A DNA stretch of 64,000 bases from Moduliflexus sp964602655 (GTDB lineage Bacteria; Moduliflexota; Moduliflexia; Moduliflexales; Moduliflexaceae), in the NCBI GenBank assembly GCA_964602655.1, contig CAZRSF010000026.1:5463-69462 (forward strand), written 5' to 3'. Of this stretch, positions 8,339 to 16,654 are shown one piece after another. Position numbers and translations under genes: made by a program. Under the pieces are notes generated by a model. That model did not search any database and had not been told where the DNA came from. It saw only the letters and a list, made by a program, of their open reading frames with translations. Every line of letters begins with the position of its first letter. The first letter of the stretch is position 1.

Positions 8339-10342
8339 CTATCCGGCGTCGGATTCGCTCAGCGTGAAGAAGGCCATCGTCTGTTGCAGGCGTTCGGCCT
8401 GCATGGCAAGCTCTTGCGCCGTTTCCGACAATTCTTCGGAGGCGGCGGCGTTGCGCTGCGTGACCTGATCGAGTTGTTGAATCGCGCGATTCACTTGCTC
8501 CGCGCCATGATCCTGTTCCCGGCTTGCGGCGCTGATTTCTTGCACTAATTCGGCGGTCGCCCGAATATCCGGGACGACTTGCTCCAACATCGCGCCTGCG
8601 GATTCGGCGATCATGAGAGACGCCGCAGTCAAATCCGTAATTTCCGTGGCCGCATTCTGGCTGCGTTCCGCTAACGACCGCACTTCGGCGGCCACGACGG
8701 CAAAGCCTTTGCCAGACTCCTGCGCCCGCGCCGCTTCGATGGTGGCGTTCAGCGACAACATCCGCGTCTGGCGCGAAATATCGTCGATCATCGCCACTTT
8801 CTTGGCGATCTGCCGCATCGCCTCGACCGCGTGAATCACGGCTTCGCCGCTTTTCAAAGCTTCTTCCGCCGCATTGATTGCCATGCGTTCAGTGCGCAGC
8901 GCGTTTTCGGAATTTTGCCGAATGTTGGCCGCCATTTCTTCCATCGAAGACGAGGCTTCTTCGCTGGCCGCCGCCTGACTGCTTGCATCCCGCGACAGCG
9001 CCTCCGCGCCCATGCTCATCAAGCGGCTTCCTTCCGCCGTGTTGCCGGCGGCGGTTTTGACTTCCGCGACAATATCGCTCAACCGGGTAATCATTTCGCG
9101 GATCATCTGCGCTAACACGCCGAATTCATCTGCCTGCTCGATCTGAATCGTGGCGGTCAGATCGCCCCGCGCCACACGCTGAAGCGCGGCGATTCCTTTG
9201 GAAATCGGGGTCACAATCTGCCGGGCAATGATCCAGAGCGCGCCAAGCGCAAGCAGGGCAACGCCTGCGCCGACGACGCTTTGCCTGAGCGTATCGCGCC
9301 GACCGCGCGCGCGTAAACCTTGCGCCAATTCCTCGACTTTTCGAAAGACCGCCTGTCGCGGAATGTCAATCGCGACAGCCCAGGGCATGCCGGTCTGGCC
9401 GACGATGACCGGGGCGAGAATCGTCAAGATGTCTTGTTGCTCGAAAAAATCAGCCTTCCCGGCGCGAATCTTTTCCAGCGCGGCCTGCCAATCGTCAGGC
9501 CGCCACGCTTGCAGCGGTTTGCCAATCAAATCCGGCTGAGCGCTATGAGCGGCGATGATGCCGTTATAACTCACAATCGCAATCGTTCCCGCGCCGTGGT
9601 AAAATTCTTGCGCTGTTTGTGACACCAGGTCTTGAAAGCGTTGTATATCAACATCCACTCCGGCGATACCGTAAAAGGTTCCATTGACCACGATTGGCGC
9701 AATCAGCGAGTTCATCAACAGACTTTTCCCTTGTACGATGTAGGGCGCAGGATCAATGAAACATTCCGTTTTCCGTTCGCGCGGCAGCAGATAATACTCC
9801 CCTTTACGGATGCCGCTTTCAGAGAGTTCCGAACTCTCGTAATCTACGAGCGGCTCCACCACGATCTCGCCATCAGCAGCCCCTCGATTCCAATATGGAA
9901 TAAACCGTCCGGTCGCATCATGCCCGTCAATCCCCTTGAACATCTCATCCAGGTCGTCGAGCGCGTTCGGCTCCCATAACGTGTACACGCCTAAAAAGAA
10001 GGGATTCTGCTGTAACGCGCTTCGCAAGATGCTGTTGATGCGGTTGCGGTCGAGCTTCAGATTGACGGATGGATCTTTGATCCCCGCCAGCATATCGCGC
10101 AGCGTCCGCGCCGTCGCCATCGCCGTATTCATCTGCCCTTGAACTTCGAACGCGACCGCATTCGCCTGCGTTAAAATTTCCGTGTTCACCCCTTCAGACA
10201 CCGAATCTGTCACGGTGCGGATCACAAGATCTTCGGTCGAGCGCGCGGCGAGCACGTCATAGAGAATGACCGCGCCGACTGTGAGCAGCAAACATGCGCC
10301 GAATAATGTCACTAAACGCTTTTGTAATGATCTGAATCGCAT
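8339..10342 (-). CDS. Methyl-accepting chemotaxis protein with dCache sensor domain
   Basis: Membrane chemoreceptor of 667 residues. TM1 is at about 10-33 (LVTLFGACLLLTVGAVILYDVL), a periplasmic double-Cache domain at about 35-340 (GVYTLWEPNALD, GRFIPYW, GEYYLLPRERKTECFIDP, GTFYGIAGVDVDI), TM2 at about 350-375 (VVGAGVALLALGALWIIA), HAMP at 375-430 (TPISKGIAALQRVARGDL) and the signalling domain at about 440-650 with the hairpin tip IDDISRQTRMLSLNATIEAARA. The conserved dCache pattern with Tyr, Arg and Asp suggests a small ligand such as an amino acid, without proof. No C-terminal CheR-docking pentapeptide is seen. Start ATG at 10342 has AAGGAAA upstream. It shares its strand with flanking kinases, so the cluster mixes chemotaxis-type and kinase-type sensors. 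Confidence 0.94.
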   Translation of the reverse strand: MRFRSLQKRLVTLFGACLLLTVGAVILYDVLAARSTEDLVIRTVTDSVSEGVNTEILTQANAVAFEVQGQMNTAMATARTLRDMLAGIKDPSVNLKLDRNRINSILRSALQQNPFFLGVYTLWEPNALDDLDEMFKGIDGHDATGRFIPYWNRGAADGEIVVEPLVDYESSELSESGIRKGEYYLLPRERKTECFIDPAPYIVQGKSLLMNSLIAPIVVNGTFYGIAGVDVDIQRFQDLVSQTAQEFYHGAGTIAIVSYNGIIAAHSAQPDLIGKPLQAWRPDDWQAALEKIRAGKADFFEQQDILTILAPVIVGQTGMPWAVAIDIPRQAVFRKVEELAQGLRARGRRDTLRQSVVGAGVALLALGALWIIARQIVTPISKGIAALQRVARGDLTATIQIEQADEFGVLAQMIREMITRLSDIVAEVKTAAGNTAEGSRLMSMGAEALSRDASSQAAASEEASSSMEEMAANIRQNSENALRTERMAINAAEEALKSGEAVIHAVEAMRQIAKKVAMIDDISRQTRMLSLNATIEAARAQESGKGFAVVAAEVRSLAERSQNAATEITDLTAASLMIAESAGAMLEQVVPDIRATAELVQEISAASREQDHGAEQVNRAIQQLDQVTQRNAAASEELSETAQELAMQAERLQQTMAFFTLSESDAG

Positions 10343-10392
10343 AATATTTCCTTACTTCCGTTGTCTAAGACGATGAATTTCCCTCCCGAAAG

Positions 10393-10420
10393 GCAGGGCT
10401 GTGATGTGTTCTCGTTCCGC
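10393..10420. repeat. Solo end of a CAGGGCTGT-family element
   Basis: CAGGGCTGTGATGTGTTCTC resembles the terminal repeats of the elements at 2889 and 32381. It is closest to the right end at 16323, which reads CAGGGCTGTGATATTCTCG on the complementary strand. No opposite end is found before the kinase stop at 10509, so this copy is truncated. Confidence 0.6.
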
Positions 10421-10508
10421 GTGAAATGTCCGCAGGCCGCCGCTCAGCGAGGCGGTCTGGCTGACTCTTGATATTCATCCTGTCGCGAAGTTTGTCAATA
10501 ATATTTTT

Positions 10509-12695
10509 CTACTGCGGTTTCGGCAAGACGACGCGGAAGACGCTGCCTGTGCCAATGGCGCTTTCGCAACGAATGCTGCCGCCGTGACGTTCGACGAATT
10601 CTTTGCAGAGAATCAGCCCTAAGCCCGTGCCTTTTTCGCCGGATGTCCCGGTCTGCTTGATTTTCGAGCCAAGTTGAAACAAGTGCGCGACGATGTGTTC
10701 AGGAATCCCGACGCCGGTATCCGACACGGACACTTCCACGTCGCCGCGCTCCGTCGGCTGCGCCGAGATCGTTACGCTTCCGCCCGTCGGCGTGAACTTA
10801 ATCGCGTTGTTCAGCAGATTGCGAATGACGGTTTCCAGCATGTCCATATCCGCAAACACCGATAGCCCATGCGGAATCGCATTGATCAGCCGCACCTGTT
10901 TCTCGGTCGCATGGGCGCTCGCGAGATCGAACGCCGGGGTCGCGAGCGCATCGAGAGGGAGCGTTCGGGGGGCGTATGGAATGCGCCCCTGCTGGCTGCG
11001 CGCCCAGGTCAGCAAATTGTCGAGCAGCGCGAAGAGATGGTCTGCCATTACGCGGAACTGCCGGACGAATGCCTGGCGTTTGTCTGCATCGTATTTGTCA
11101 ATCCGTTCTAACAGATCGGCAAACGACAGGAAGGCGATCAACGGATTTTTCAGGTCGTGGGCAATGATCGAAAAAAACGTGTCTTTGTCAACGTTGAGTT
11201 CCTGCAACTGCGCGTTGGCGTAGAGGAGTTTCTCTTCTGCCTGGTTGCGGCGAACGATATTCCACATCCCTTCCATAAAAAGCTGCAACTGCCGGACATC
11301 GCCGTCAGTATATGCGGCATGTTTATTGGCGACCGCGGCGACCGCGACAATGCGGTTGGCGGCGAAGACCGGAATGCTCAGATAACGAGAAATCGCGACA
11401 TGCCCTTTCGGAAAACCTTTTTTCATCGGATGCGGCGCGGCGTAATCATTCAGGATTATCGGGCGGCGCTGCCGCACGACTTCGCCCCAGAGACCGGTCT
11501 CGGCAATGATAAATTGCATCGGTTTCTCGATAATCGCGCATTCGGCCATCGCCGTTTTCGACCAGGAATGGACAGTCCCAATTGTCTCATCATCATTCAG
11601 GAAAATCAAAAATCCCATGACGCTCTCGGTTAATCGAATCGCCTGTTCCATCGCAAAGTCAGCCACTTGCGCGACCGAGACCTCCGTCATTTGATTGAGT
11701 CGAAGCAAGGCGTCGAGGCGCGTCTCATTCCGACGTAATTCGATTTCCACTCGCTTGCGTTCCGTCAGATCATGCATGGACACAAGCAAATAATCCGTCG
11801 TGTCAAGCGTGATTTTGTCGGCGTTCCAGAGTACCGTGATGATTTTGCCGGAGCCGGTTCGAACTTGCATCTCGACATTTTTCAAAAACCCGCGCGTCTT
11901 GATCTGATTGATAAAGGGCTGGCGTTGTTCCGGGCGCGCCCAGATATTCAACTCAAGCGCAGAGCGTCCGATCACCTCGTCCCGCGTCCGTTCCGTCATG
12001 CGGAGAAATTCGGCGTTCACATTGACGTAACGGCCGTCGTCCAGCGTTGAGAGCGACATCGCAATCGGACTGAAATGGAACATGTTATAGAATTTTTCTT
12101 CCGACGCTTTAATCATCTGCTCGGCGCGTTTGCGCTCGACGATCTCTTGTTGTAATTCATCGGTGCGAGCCGCAACCAATTGCTCCAAATGGTTCTGATA
12201 ATGCTGCAATTCCACCTCGGCGCACATCCGCTCCTCCAACTGCGTTTGCAAGCGGCTCTCAACCTCCATCAGTTCCGCATTGCGTCGTTCCAAGGCGGCC
12301 TGTGCCCGCCGCAGGCCGATATGCGCGTTGACCCTGGCCAGCACTTCCACTTCGGAAAATGGTTTATTGACATAGTCCACGCCGCCCGCCTGAAACGCGC
12401 GGATTTTGGCCTGCTCATCCTCCAGAACGCTGATGAAAATGATCGGAATCTCGCGCGTCCGTTCATTCGCTTTCAGGCGGCGGCAGACCTCGTAGCCGTC
12501 CATATCGTCCATTTTCACGTCCAGCAAAATCAGCGCGGGCAGTTTGGCGTTCACGCTGCGCAGCGCCAATTCGCCGTCAAGCGCGGAGCGCGTATTATAC
12601 CCGGCGTCGCGCAGAATATCGTTCAAGAGCTTCAGATTCGCGGGAGTATCATCAACCACCAAAATCTCATTCATTGCATATTCGCTGTCGCTCAT
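10509..12695 (-). CDS. REC-PAS-GAF sensor histidine kinase
   Basis: Soluble kinase of 728 residues. The receiver is at about 9-125 with D59 in LLDVKMDDMDG and Lys in VNKPF. A coiled linker at 130-200 leads to a PAS domain at about 200-320 (FSPIAMSLSTLDDGRYVNVN, ending DLTERKRVE), a GAF-like domain at about 330-490 (MGFLIFLNDDE, PMKKGFPKGH, YLSIPVF), HisKA with H513 in IIAHDLKNPL, and HATPase_c (IRNLLNNAIKF, SDTGVGI, GTGLGL). The GAF segment PMKKGFPKGH is typical of GAF domains fused to such kinases. The PAS domain is clearly similar to the first PAS of the large kinase at 16655-21298 (shared FSPIAMSLSTL / SNQVAMSLSTL and ELNIWARPEQR / ELGIWAHPAQR), so the two are partial paralogues. Confidence 0.92.
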   Translation of the reverse strand: MSDSEYAMNEILVVDDTPANLKLLNDILRDAGYNTRSALDGELALRSVNAKLPALILLDVKMDDMDGYEVCRRLKANERTREIPIIFISVLEDEQAKIRAFQAGGVDYVNKPFSEVEVLARVNAHIGLRRAQAALERRNAELMEVESRLQTQLEERMCAEVELQHYQNHLEQLVAARTDELQQEIVERKRAEQMIKASEEKFYNMFHFSPIAMSLSTLDDGRYVNVNAEFLRMTERTRDEVIGRSALELNIWARPEQRQPFINQIKTRGFLKNVEMQVRTGSGKIITVLWNADKITLDTTDYLLVSMHDLTERKRVEIELRRNETRLDALLRLNQMTEVSVAQVADFAMEQAIRLTESVMGFLIFLNDDETIGTVHSWSKTAMAECAIIEKPMQFIIAETGLWGEVVRQRRPIILNDYAAPHPMKKGFPKGHVAISRYLSIPVFAANRIVAVAAVANKHAAYTDGDVRQLQLFMEGMWNIVRRNQAEEKLLYANAQLQELNVDKDTFFSIIAHDLKNPLIAFLSFADLLERIDKYDADKRQAFVRQFRVMADHLFALLDNLLTWARSQQGRIPYAPRTLPLDALATPAFDLASAHATEKQVRLINAIPHGLSVFADMDMLETVIRNLLNNAIKFTPTGGSVTISAQPTERGDVEVSVSDTGVGIPEHIVAHLFQLGSKIKQTGTSGEKGTGLGLILCKEFVERHGGSIRCESAIGTGSVFRVVLPKPQ

Positions 12696-12734
12696 AAACC
12701 CTCATGTCTCAGTACGTCTCGTTGGCAGACGGCT

Positions 12735-12767
12735 CTCGTAGGGGCGAGGTCTCCTCGCCCCTACGAG
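12735..12767. repeat. Intergenic palindrome CTCGTAGGGGCGAGG / CCTCGCCCCTACGAG
   Basis: Perfect 15-bp arms with a three-base loop, between two minus-strand kinase genes. Related GTAGGGGCG-type palindromes lie at 5341, 25783 and 41405. It may end the transcript of the upstream gene (12786-14597). Confidence 0.85.
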
Positions 12768-12785
12768 TCATTTTATCTAATCGTT

Positions 12786-14597
12786 TCAAACACAATTGGC
12801 ATTATTTATCTCAACAGAATATAGCAACGCATCAATGATGCTCAGGAGTTCTTTGTATTGGAAATCTTCCACCATACGGCGCAGATCGTCGCCGAGTGTC
12901 TCATCCATCGCGCGTATGCGCTCGATCACCTGTAAACACTCTGTCTGGTGCAGCAATTCCAGCGCCTCGCGCAACTCCGCAAGAAGCTCGCGCGGCAGTT
13001 GCGCGAGCGCGGTTTCAGGCCGGGCAGATTGTCGGTCGGCGGATGAGGCGGGTTCTGCGGCGCGAAGAAAACGCGCGCCCAAATATTCCGTCAACGCATC
13101 GAAAATTTCCGTGTCTCGATACGGCTTGCGGATCAATGCGTCGCATCCGGCGGCTACAATTTCCAGACGCTCTTCTTCTAACGCATGGGCGGTGAGAGCG
13201 ATAATTTTGCAATGCGAACCTGCGTCCGCACCGGCAGCTTCCTGCTTCCGAATGGCTTGCGTGGCCTGCAAGCCATTCATGACCGGCATCCGAATATCCA
13301 TCCAGATCAAATCAGGGCGCCACTGTTCGTAAAGCGCGAGCGCTTCCTGTCCGTTGACCGCTTCGCGCAGTTCGAAGTCGAACGGCTCAAGCAATTTGCG
13401 CAGCAGCAGCCGGTTTTCAGGTTGGTCTTCCGCAATCAGCAGGCGAAAGCGCGGCTGATGCGGGGCGAGGCCGATAATGCGACCCGATTCGGGCAGCGCG
13501 CGAATGGTTTCGGAGGCTCGCGCATTGACCGGAATCTCGAAATAAAAGACCGCGCCCTTGCCCGGTTCGCCGCCGATGCCAATCTCTCCGCCCATCAATC
13601 CGACATTTTGCTTCGTGATTGCCAGACCTAAACCACTTCCGGCTTCGGTGGTCGGACGGCTTTCCAACTGGACGAACGGCAAGAAGACGCGCGCGCGATC
13701 CTCGACGGGAATGCCGGAGCCGGTGTCCTCGACTTCCCAGCGCAGCCAGACGCGCCGGGGCGTTTCCTCGCGGCCTTTCAGAATGCGCAACGTCACGCCG
13801 CCGCTGCGTGTATATTTGATCGCGTTGCCGACCAAATTGAGCAGCGCTTGCCGCAATTTTCCGGCATCGGCGAAGAGAACACGCGGAAGATCGGGCGCTT
13901 GCTCGATGCGAAACGTCAGCCTCTTCTCGACCGCTTTCACCGCCATTAACGATTGCACCTGAACGATCAATTCATGCAGATCGAACACGCTTTCTTCGAG
14001 TACGATCCGGCCAGATTCGATTTTGGCGATGTCGAGAATATTATTGATCAAATTCAGCAAATGCTCGCCGCTGTTGTTGATGATGTCGAGGCTGGCGATC
14101 TGTTCGGTGGTGGCATCCGGGGCGTTGCGCAGCAGTCGGGAAAAACCGAGGATCGCGTTGAGCGGCGTGCGCAGTTCATGGCTCATGTTGGCAAGAAATA
14201 CGCTTTTGGCTTTATTCGCGGTTTCCGCCTGCTCTTTGGCCTGAACGGCTCTTCTCTGGGCGCGGCGGGCAGATTCCGCCACGCCCGACATCATCAGGCA
14301 ATTCAGACAGAAGACCGTCATGCCGAGCCAGTCGGCAAAATCTCGAATAAACGGGTGAGGAATAAATATCGGCCAGGCGAATAAGATGATGCCGGAAGAC
14401 ATCGCAATCGCCAGCAAGCCCGCGCCCAAACCGCCATAAAGCGCGGCAATCATCACCGCCGGATAAAACGTCAAATACGCAATGCGTTCCTCCAGCGAGC
14501 CTAAAAAGATCAGACGAATCGCGGCAAACACGCCGACAATCGCGACGGATGCGAGATACGGCATCCCCTTCCACGATACGATTTTTTTCAGATTCAT
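12786..14597 (-). CDS. Membrane hybrid histidine kinase (DUF4118-type anchor, HisKA, HATPase, REC)
   Basis: Inner-membrane hybrid kinase of 603 residues. The N-terminal 105 residues form four hydrophobic helices with the pattern YPAVMIAALYGGLGAGLLA seen in DUF4118-type anchors. HisKA follows with H140 in LANMSHELRTPLNAILGF, then HATPase_c (LNLVGNAIKY, VEDTGSGI, GSGLGL), a receiver at about 410-535 (LLIAEDQPENR, D in WMDIRMPVMNG, Lys in IRKPY) and a C-terminal helical tail (ELREALELLHQTECLQVIERI, VEDFQYKELLSIID) like those closing the two plus-strand kinases. The loop between GGVTLRIL and WLRWEVEDTG is short here, whereas both plus-strand kinases carry repeat insertions at this point. Start 14597 has AGGGAGA upstream. 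Confidence 0.92.
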   Translation of the reverse strand: MNLKKIVSWKGMPYLASVAIVGVFAAIRLIFLGSLEERIAYLTFYPAVMIAALYGGLGAGLLAIAMSSGIILFAWPIFIPHPFIRDFADWLGMTVFCLNCLMMSGVAESARRAQRRAVQAKEQAETANKAKSVFLANMSHELRTPLNAILGFSRLLRNAPDATTEQIASLDIINNSGEHLLNLINNILDIAKIESGRIVLEESVFDLHELIVQVQSLMAVKAVEKRLTFRIEQAPDLPRVLFADAGKLRQALLNLVGNAIKYTRSGGVTLRILKGREETPRRVWLRWEVEDTGSGIPVEDRARVFLPFVQLESRPTTEAGSGLGLAITKQNVGLMGGEIGIGGEPGKGAVFYFEIPVNARASETIRALPESGRIIGLAPHQPRFRLLIAEDQPENRLLLRKLLEPFDFELREAVNGQEALALYEQWRPDLIWMDIRMPVMNGLQATQAIRKQEAAGADAGSHCKIIALTAHALEEERLEIVAAGCDALIRKPYRDTEIFDALTEYLGARFLRAAEPASSADRQSARPETALAQLPRELLAELREALELLHQTECLQVIERIRAMDETLGDDLRRMVEDFQYKELLSIIDALLYSVEINNANCV

Positions 14598-14678
14598 CTG
14601 AGAAATCTCCCTCTACAGCATATTCATCGCCATTGAAATCGCCATAGGAGTCTCAACGCGCAGCTTTGAAGGCAAAAG

Positions 14679-16073
14679 CTACGCTTTTGCACTCCTGAAA
14701 TATGGAATCGGCTCGAAATGGCACGTAAAATGCCGCAGAAATTGCGGCTGATAGGTGATGCGATAGCCGGGAATCCGGTCGCGCTGATTCCAGACATCTT
14801 CGATGACTTCGATCAAATAATCGAAATGGCTTTGGGTATAGACGCGGCGCGGAAACGCCAATCGCACCAACTCCAATGGCGACGCAAGTTCTTGCCCCTG
14901 CGCGTCGCGGCGACCGAACATCACGCTGCCTAATTCCACGCCGCGCACGCCGCCTTCGACATAGAGCGCGTTCACCAAGCCGATGCCGGGATACTGCAAC
15001 GGCGGAATCTGCGGCAGAAAGCGCTTGCAATCGAGAAAGACGGCGTGACCGCCGACCGGGCGCACATGCGGAATGCCGCGTTCGAGGAGCTTGCGTCCCA
15101 AATACTCGACCGTCGCGTGACGATAGACCTGATAATCGTACTCTAACGCTTCCATTAAGCCGACCGCAATCGCTTCCAAATCCCGCCCGGCCAGGCCGCC
15201 ATACGTCGGAAAACCTTCCCGCAGGATCAGCAGGTTTTTGAAATCCTCCGCCCATTCGTCGTTGTTGCAGACAAAGAACCCGCCGATATTGGCTAATCCG
15301 TCCTTTTTGCAACTCATGGTCGCGGCGTCGGCATAGGAAAACATCTCCTGCGCAATGTCCAGCAGCGATTTGTCTTTATAGCCGTCCTCGCGTTCATGGA
15401 TGAAATACGCATTTTCCGCGAATCGGCAGGCGTCAATCACTAACGGAATGCCGTATTTCTGCAACAGGGCTTTCACCGCCCGCACATTGGCTAACGCCAC
15501 CGGCTGGCCGCCGCCAGTGTTGTTCGTCACGGTGATCATGCAGAACGGAATCTGCGCGACGCCCTGTTCCTGAATGCACCGTTCTAAGGCGTCCAACGCC
15601 ATGTTTCCTTTGAATGGAACGTCAATCGTGAGATCAAGTCCTTCCGGGCAAAGGAAGTTCAGCGCATGGCCTCCGACATATTCCATGTTGGCGCGTGTGG
15701 TATCGAAATGGCTGTTATTCGGGACGATCTGCCCTGGTTTCACGCGGGTTTGCGCCAAAATCCCTTCCGCCGCGCGCCCCTGATGCGTCGGAAAGACATG
15801 CTTCATCCCGGTGATGGTTTTGACGACCGCCTCGAATTTTTTCCAGGATTTGCTGCCCGCATAACTTTCATCGCCGCACATCAGCGCCGCCCATTGGCGG
15901 TCGGACATCGCGCCCGTGCCGCTATCCGTCAGCAGATCAATGCAGCAATCCTCCGCATCCAACAAAAAGACGTTATGCTGCGCCTGCGCTAATTTTTGTT
16001 CGCGTTCGGCGCGGGAAATAATCTTGATCGGTTCTGTCATTTTAATCCGAAACGGCTCGATAATCGTTCGCAT
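14679..16073 (-). CDS. tnaA: Tryptophanase (beta-eliminating PLP lyase)
   Basis: PLP enzyme of 464 residues that splits L-tryptophan into indole, pyruvate and ammonia. It shows the family landmarks IDLLTDSGTGAMSDRQWAALMCGDESYAGS, PTHQGRAAE, NTGGGQPV, DACRFAENAYFI, the Schiff-base region SCKKDGLANIGG (K257), FPTYGGLAGRDLEA and GGHAVFLD. Tyrosine phenol-lyase is the close relative. Here FDTTR carries Asp (D124), and the position of the tyrosine-specific Arg (MERG in tyrosine phenol-lyase) is VELG, both favouring tryptophanase. ATG 16073 has AGGAGG eight bases upstream. Its last codons overlap a small hairpin (GCAAAAGC tac GCTTTTGC, 14672-14690). It is the first minus-strand gene of the signalling block; a regulatory link through indole is possible but not shown. 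Confidence 0.88.
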   Translation of the reverse strand: MRTIIEPFRIKMTEPIKIISRAEREQKLAQAQHNVFLLDAEDCCIDLLTDSGTGAMSDRQWAALMCGDESYAGSKSWKKFEAVVKTITGMKHVFPTHQGRAAEGILAQTRVKPGQIVPNNSHFDTTRANMEYVGGHALNFLCPEGLDLTIDVPFKGNMALDALERCIQEQGVAQIPFCMITVTNNTGGGQPVALANVRAVKALLQKYGIPLVIDACRFAENAYFIHEREDGYKDKSLLDIAQEMFSYADAATMSCKKDGLANIGGFFVCNNDEWAEDFKNLLILREGFPTYGGLAGRDLEAIAVGLMEALEYDYQVYRHATVEYLGRKLLERGIPHVRPVGGHAVFLDCKRFLPQIPPLQYPGIGLVNALYVEGGVRGVELGSVMFGRRDAQGQELASPLELVRLAFPRRVYTQSHFDYLIEVIEDVWNQRDRIPGYRITYQPQFLRHFTCHFEPIPYFRSAKA

Positions 16074-16654
16074 TCAGGGTTCCTCCTGGGTTCAAGGATA
16101 ATTGGGGTTCGAACAGGAAAGTTGTCACGATTTCAGCGAAAATGTCAACAGACATTCTTGGAAATAACGATTTTTGTTTCTGACTCTTCCATTCCGGTAG
16201 GGATTCACGATATTCAATCATCATGATCGCCGGGACTCGTTCCACGCTCCGCGTCCCGCGCACCGCCGAGCGGCGGCTTTTGGCATTCTACGCGGAGCGT
16301 GGAACGAGAATATCACAGCCCTGCCTCACACATAAAGATTGATTCGATCTCGACTGAATTCCTTGACATGATCTGCAAAATAGGCGAGCATGTCATTGAT
16401 GGGCGCGTTCAACAAGAATCGGCAAGCTGCAAGGGCGTTCATCCGAACGGAATTCACCAGCAGCATCACCTCCGGCATTTCATGATGATGCGAGACGCGA
16501 TGGCAATGTCAAGGAGATTTTTGATTTTTGCGTAAGTCCTGAACAGGAGATTCCGATGCCCTCCCTGGTCGTCAACAGATGCTCATCATCTCGAATTTGC
16601 GTTGTTTTGGGAAATGGAACGCGCCTTCTTCACGCAACGCAACTGGAGTCAACC
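16074..16654. other. Divergent intergenic region with repeat
   Basis: 581 bases between divergent genes (tryptophanase and the large kinase). It holds the truncated repeat at 16231-16323. Short plus-strand reading frames here resemble no protein family and their coding signal is poor. A TTGACA facing tryptophanase lies at 16143-16148 (complement) without a convincing -10. Confidence 0.5.
16231..16323. repeat. Truncated CAGGGCTGT-family element with hairpin core
   Basis: Inverted arms CTCGTTCCACGCTCCGCGT and its complement enclose a GC-rich loop containing CCGCCGAGCGGCGG. The right end TATCACAGCCCTG matches the family end, while the left CAGGGCTGT end is missing. Confidence 0.7.

Noticed and set aside
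14679..16073. Tyrosine phenol-lyase as the identity of the PLP lyase.
   Set aside because: The substrate-determining Arg of tyrosine phenol-lyase is Leu and the FTTTR Thr is Asp, as in tryptophanase. The call stays at family level if these positions mislead.
16299..16535. Plus-strand 78-codon frame upstream of the giant kinase.
   Set aside because: It starts inside a repeat, shows no family pattern and no ribosome-binding site.
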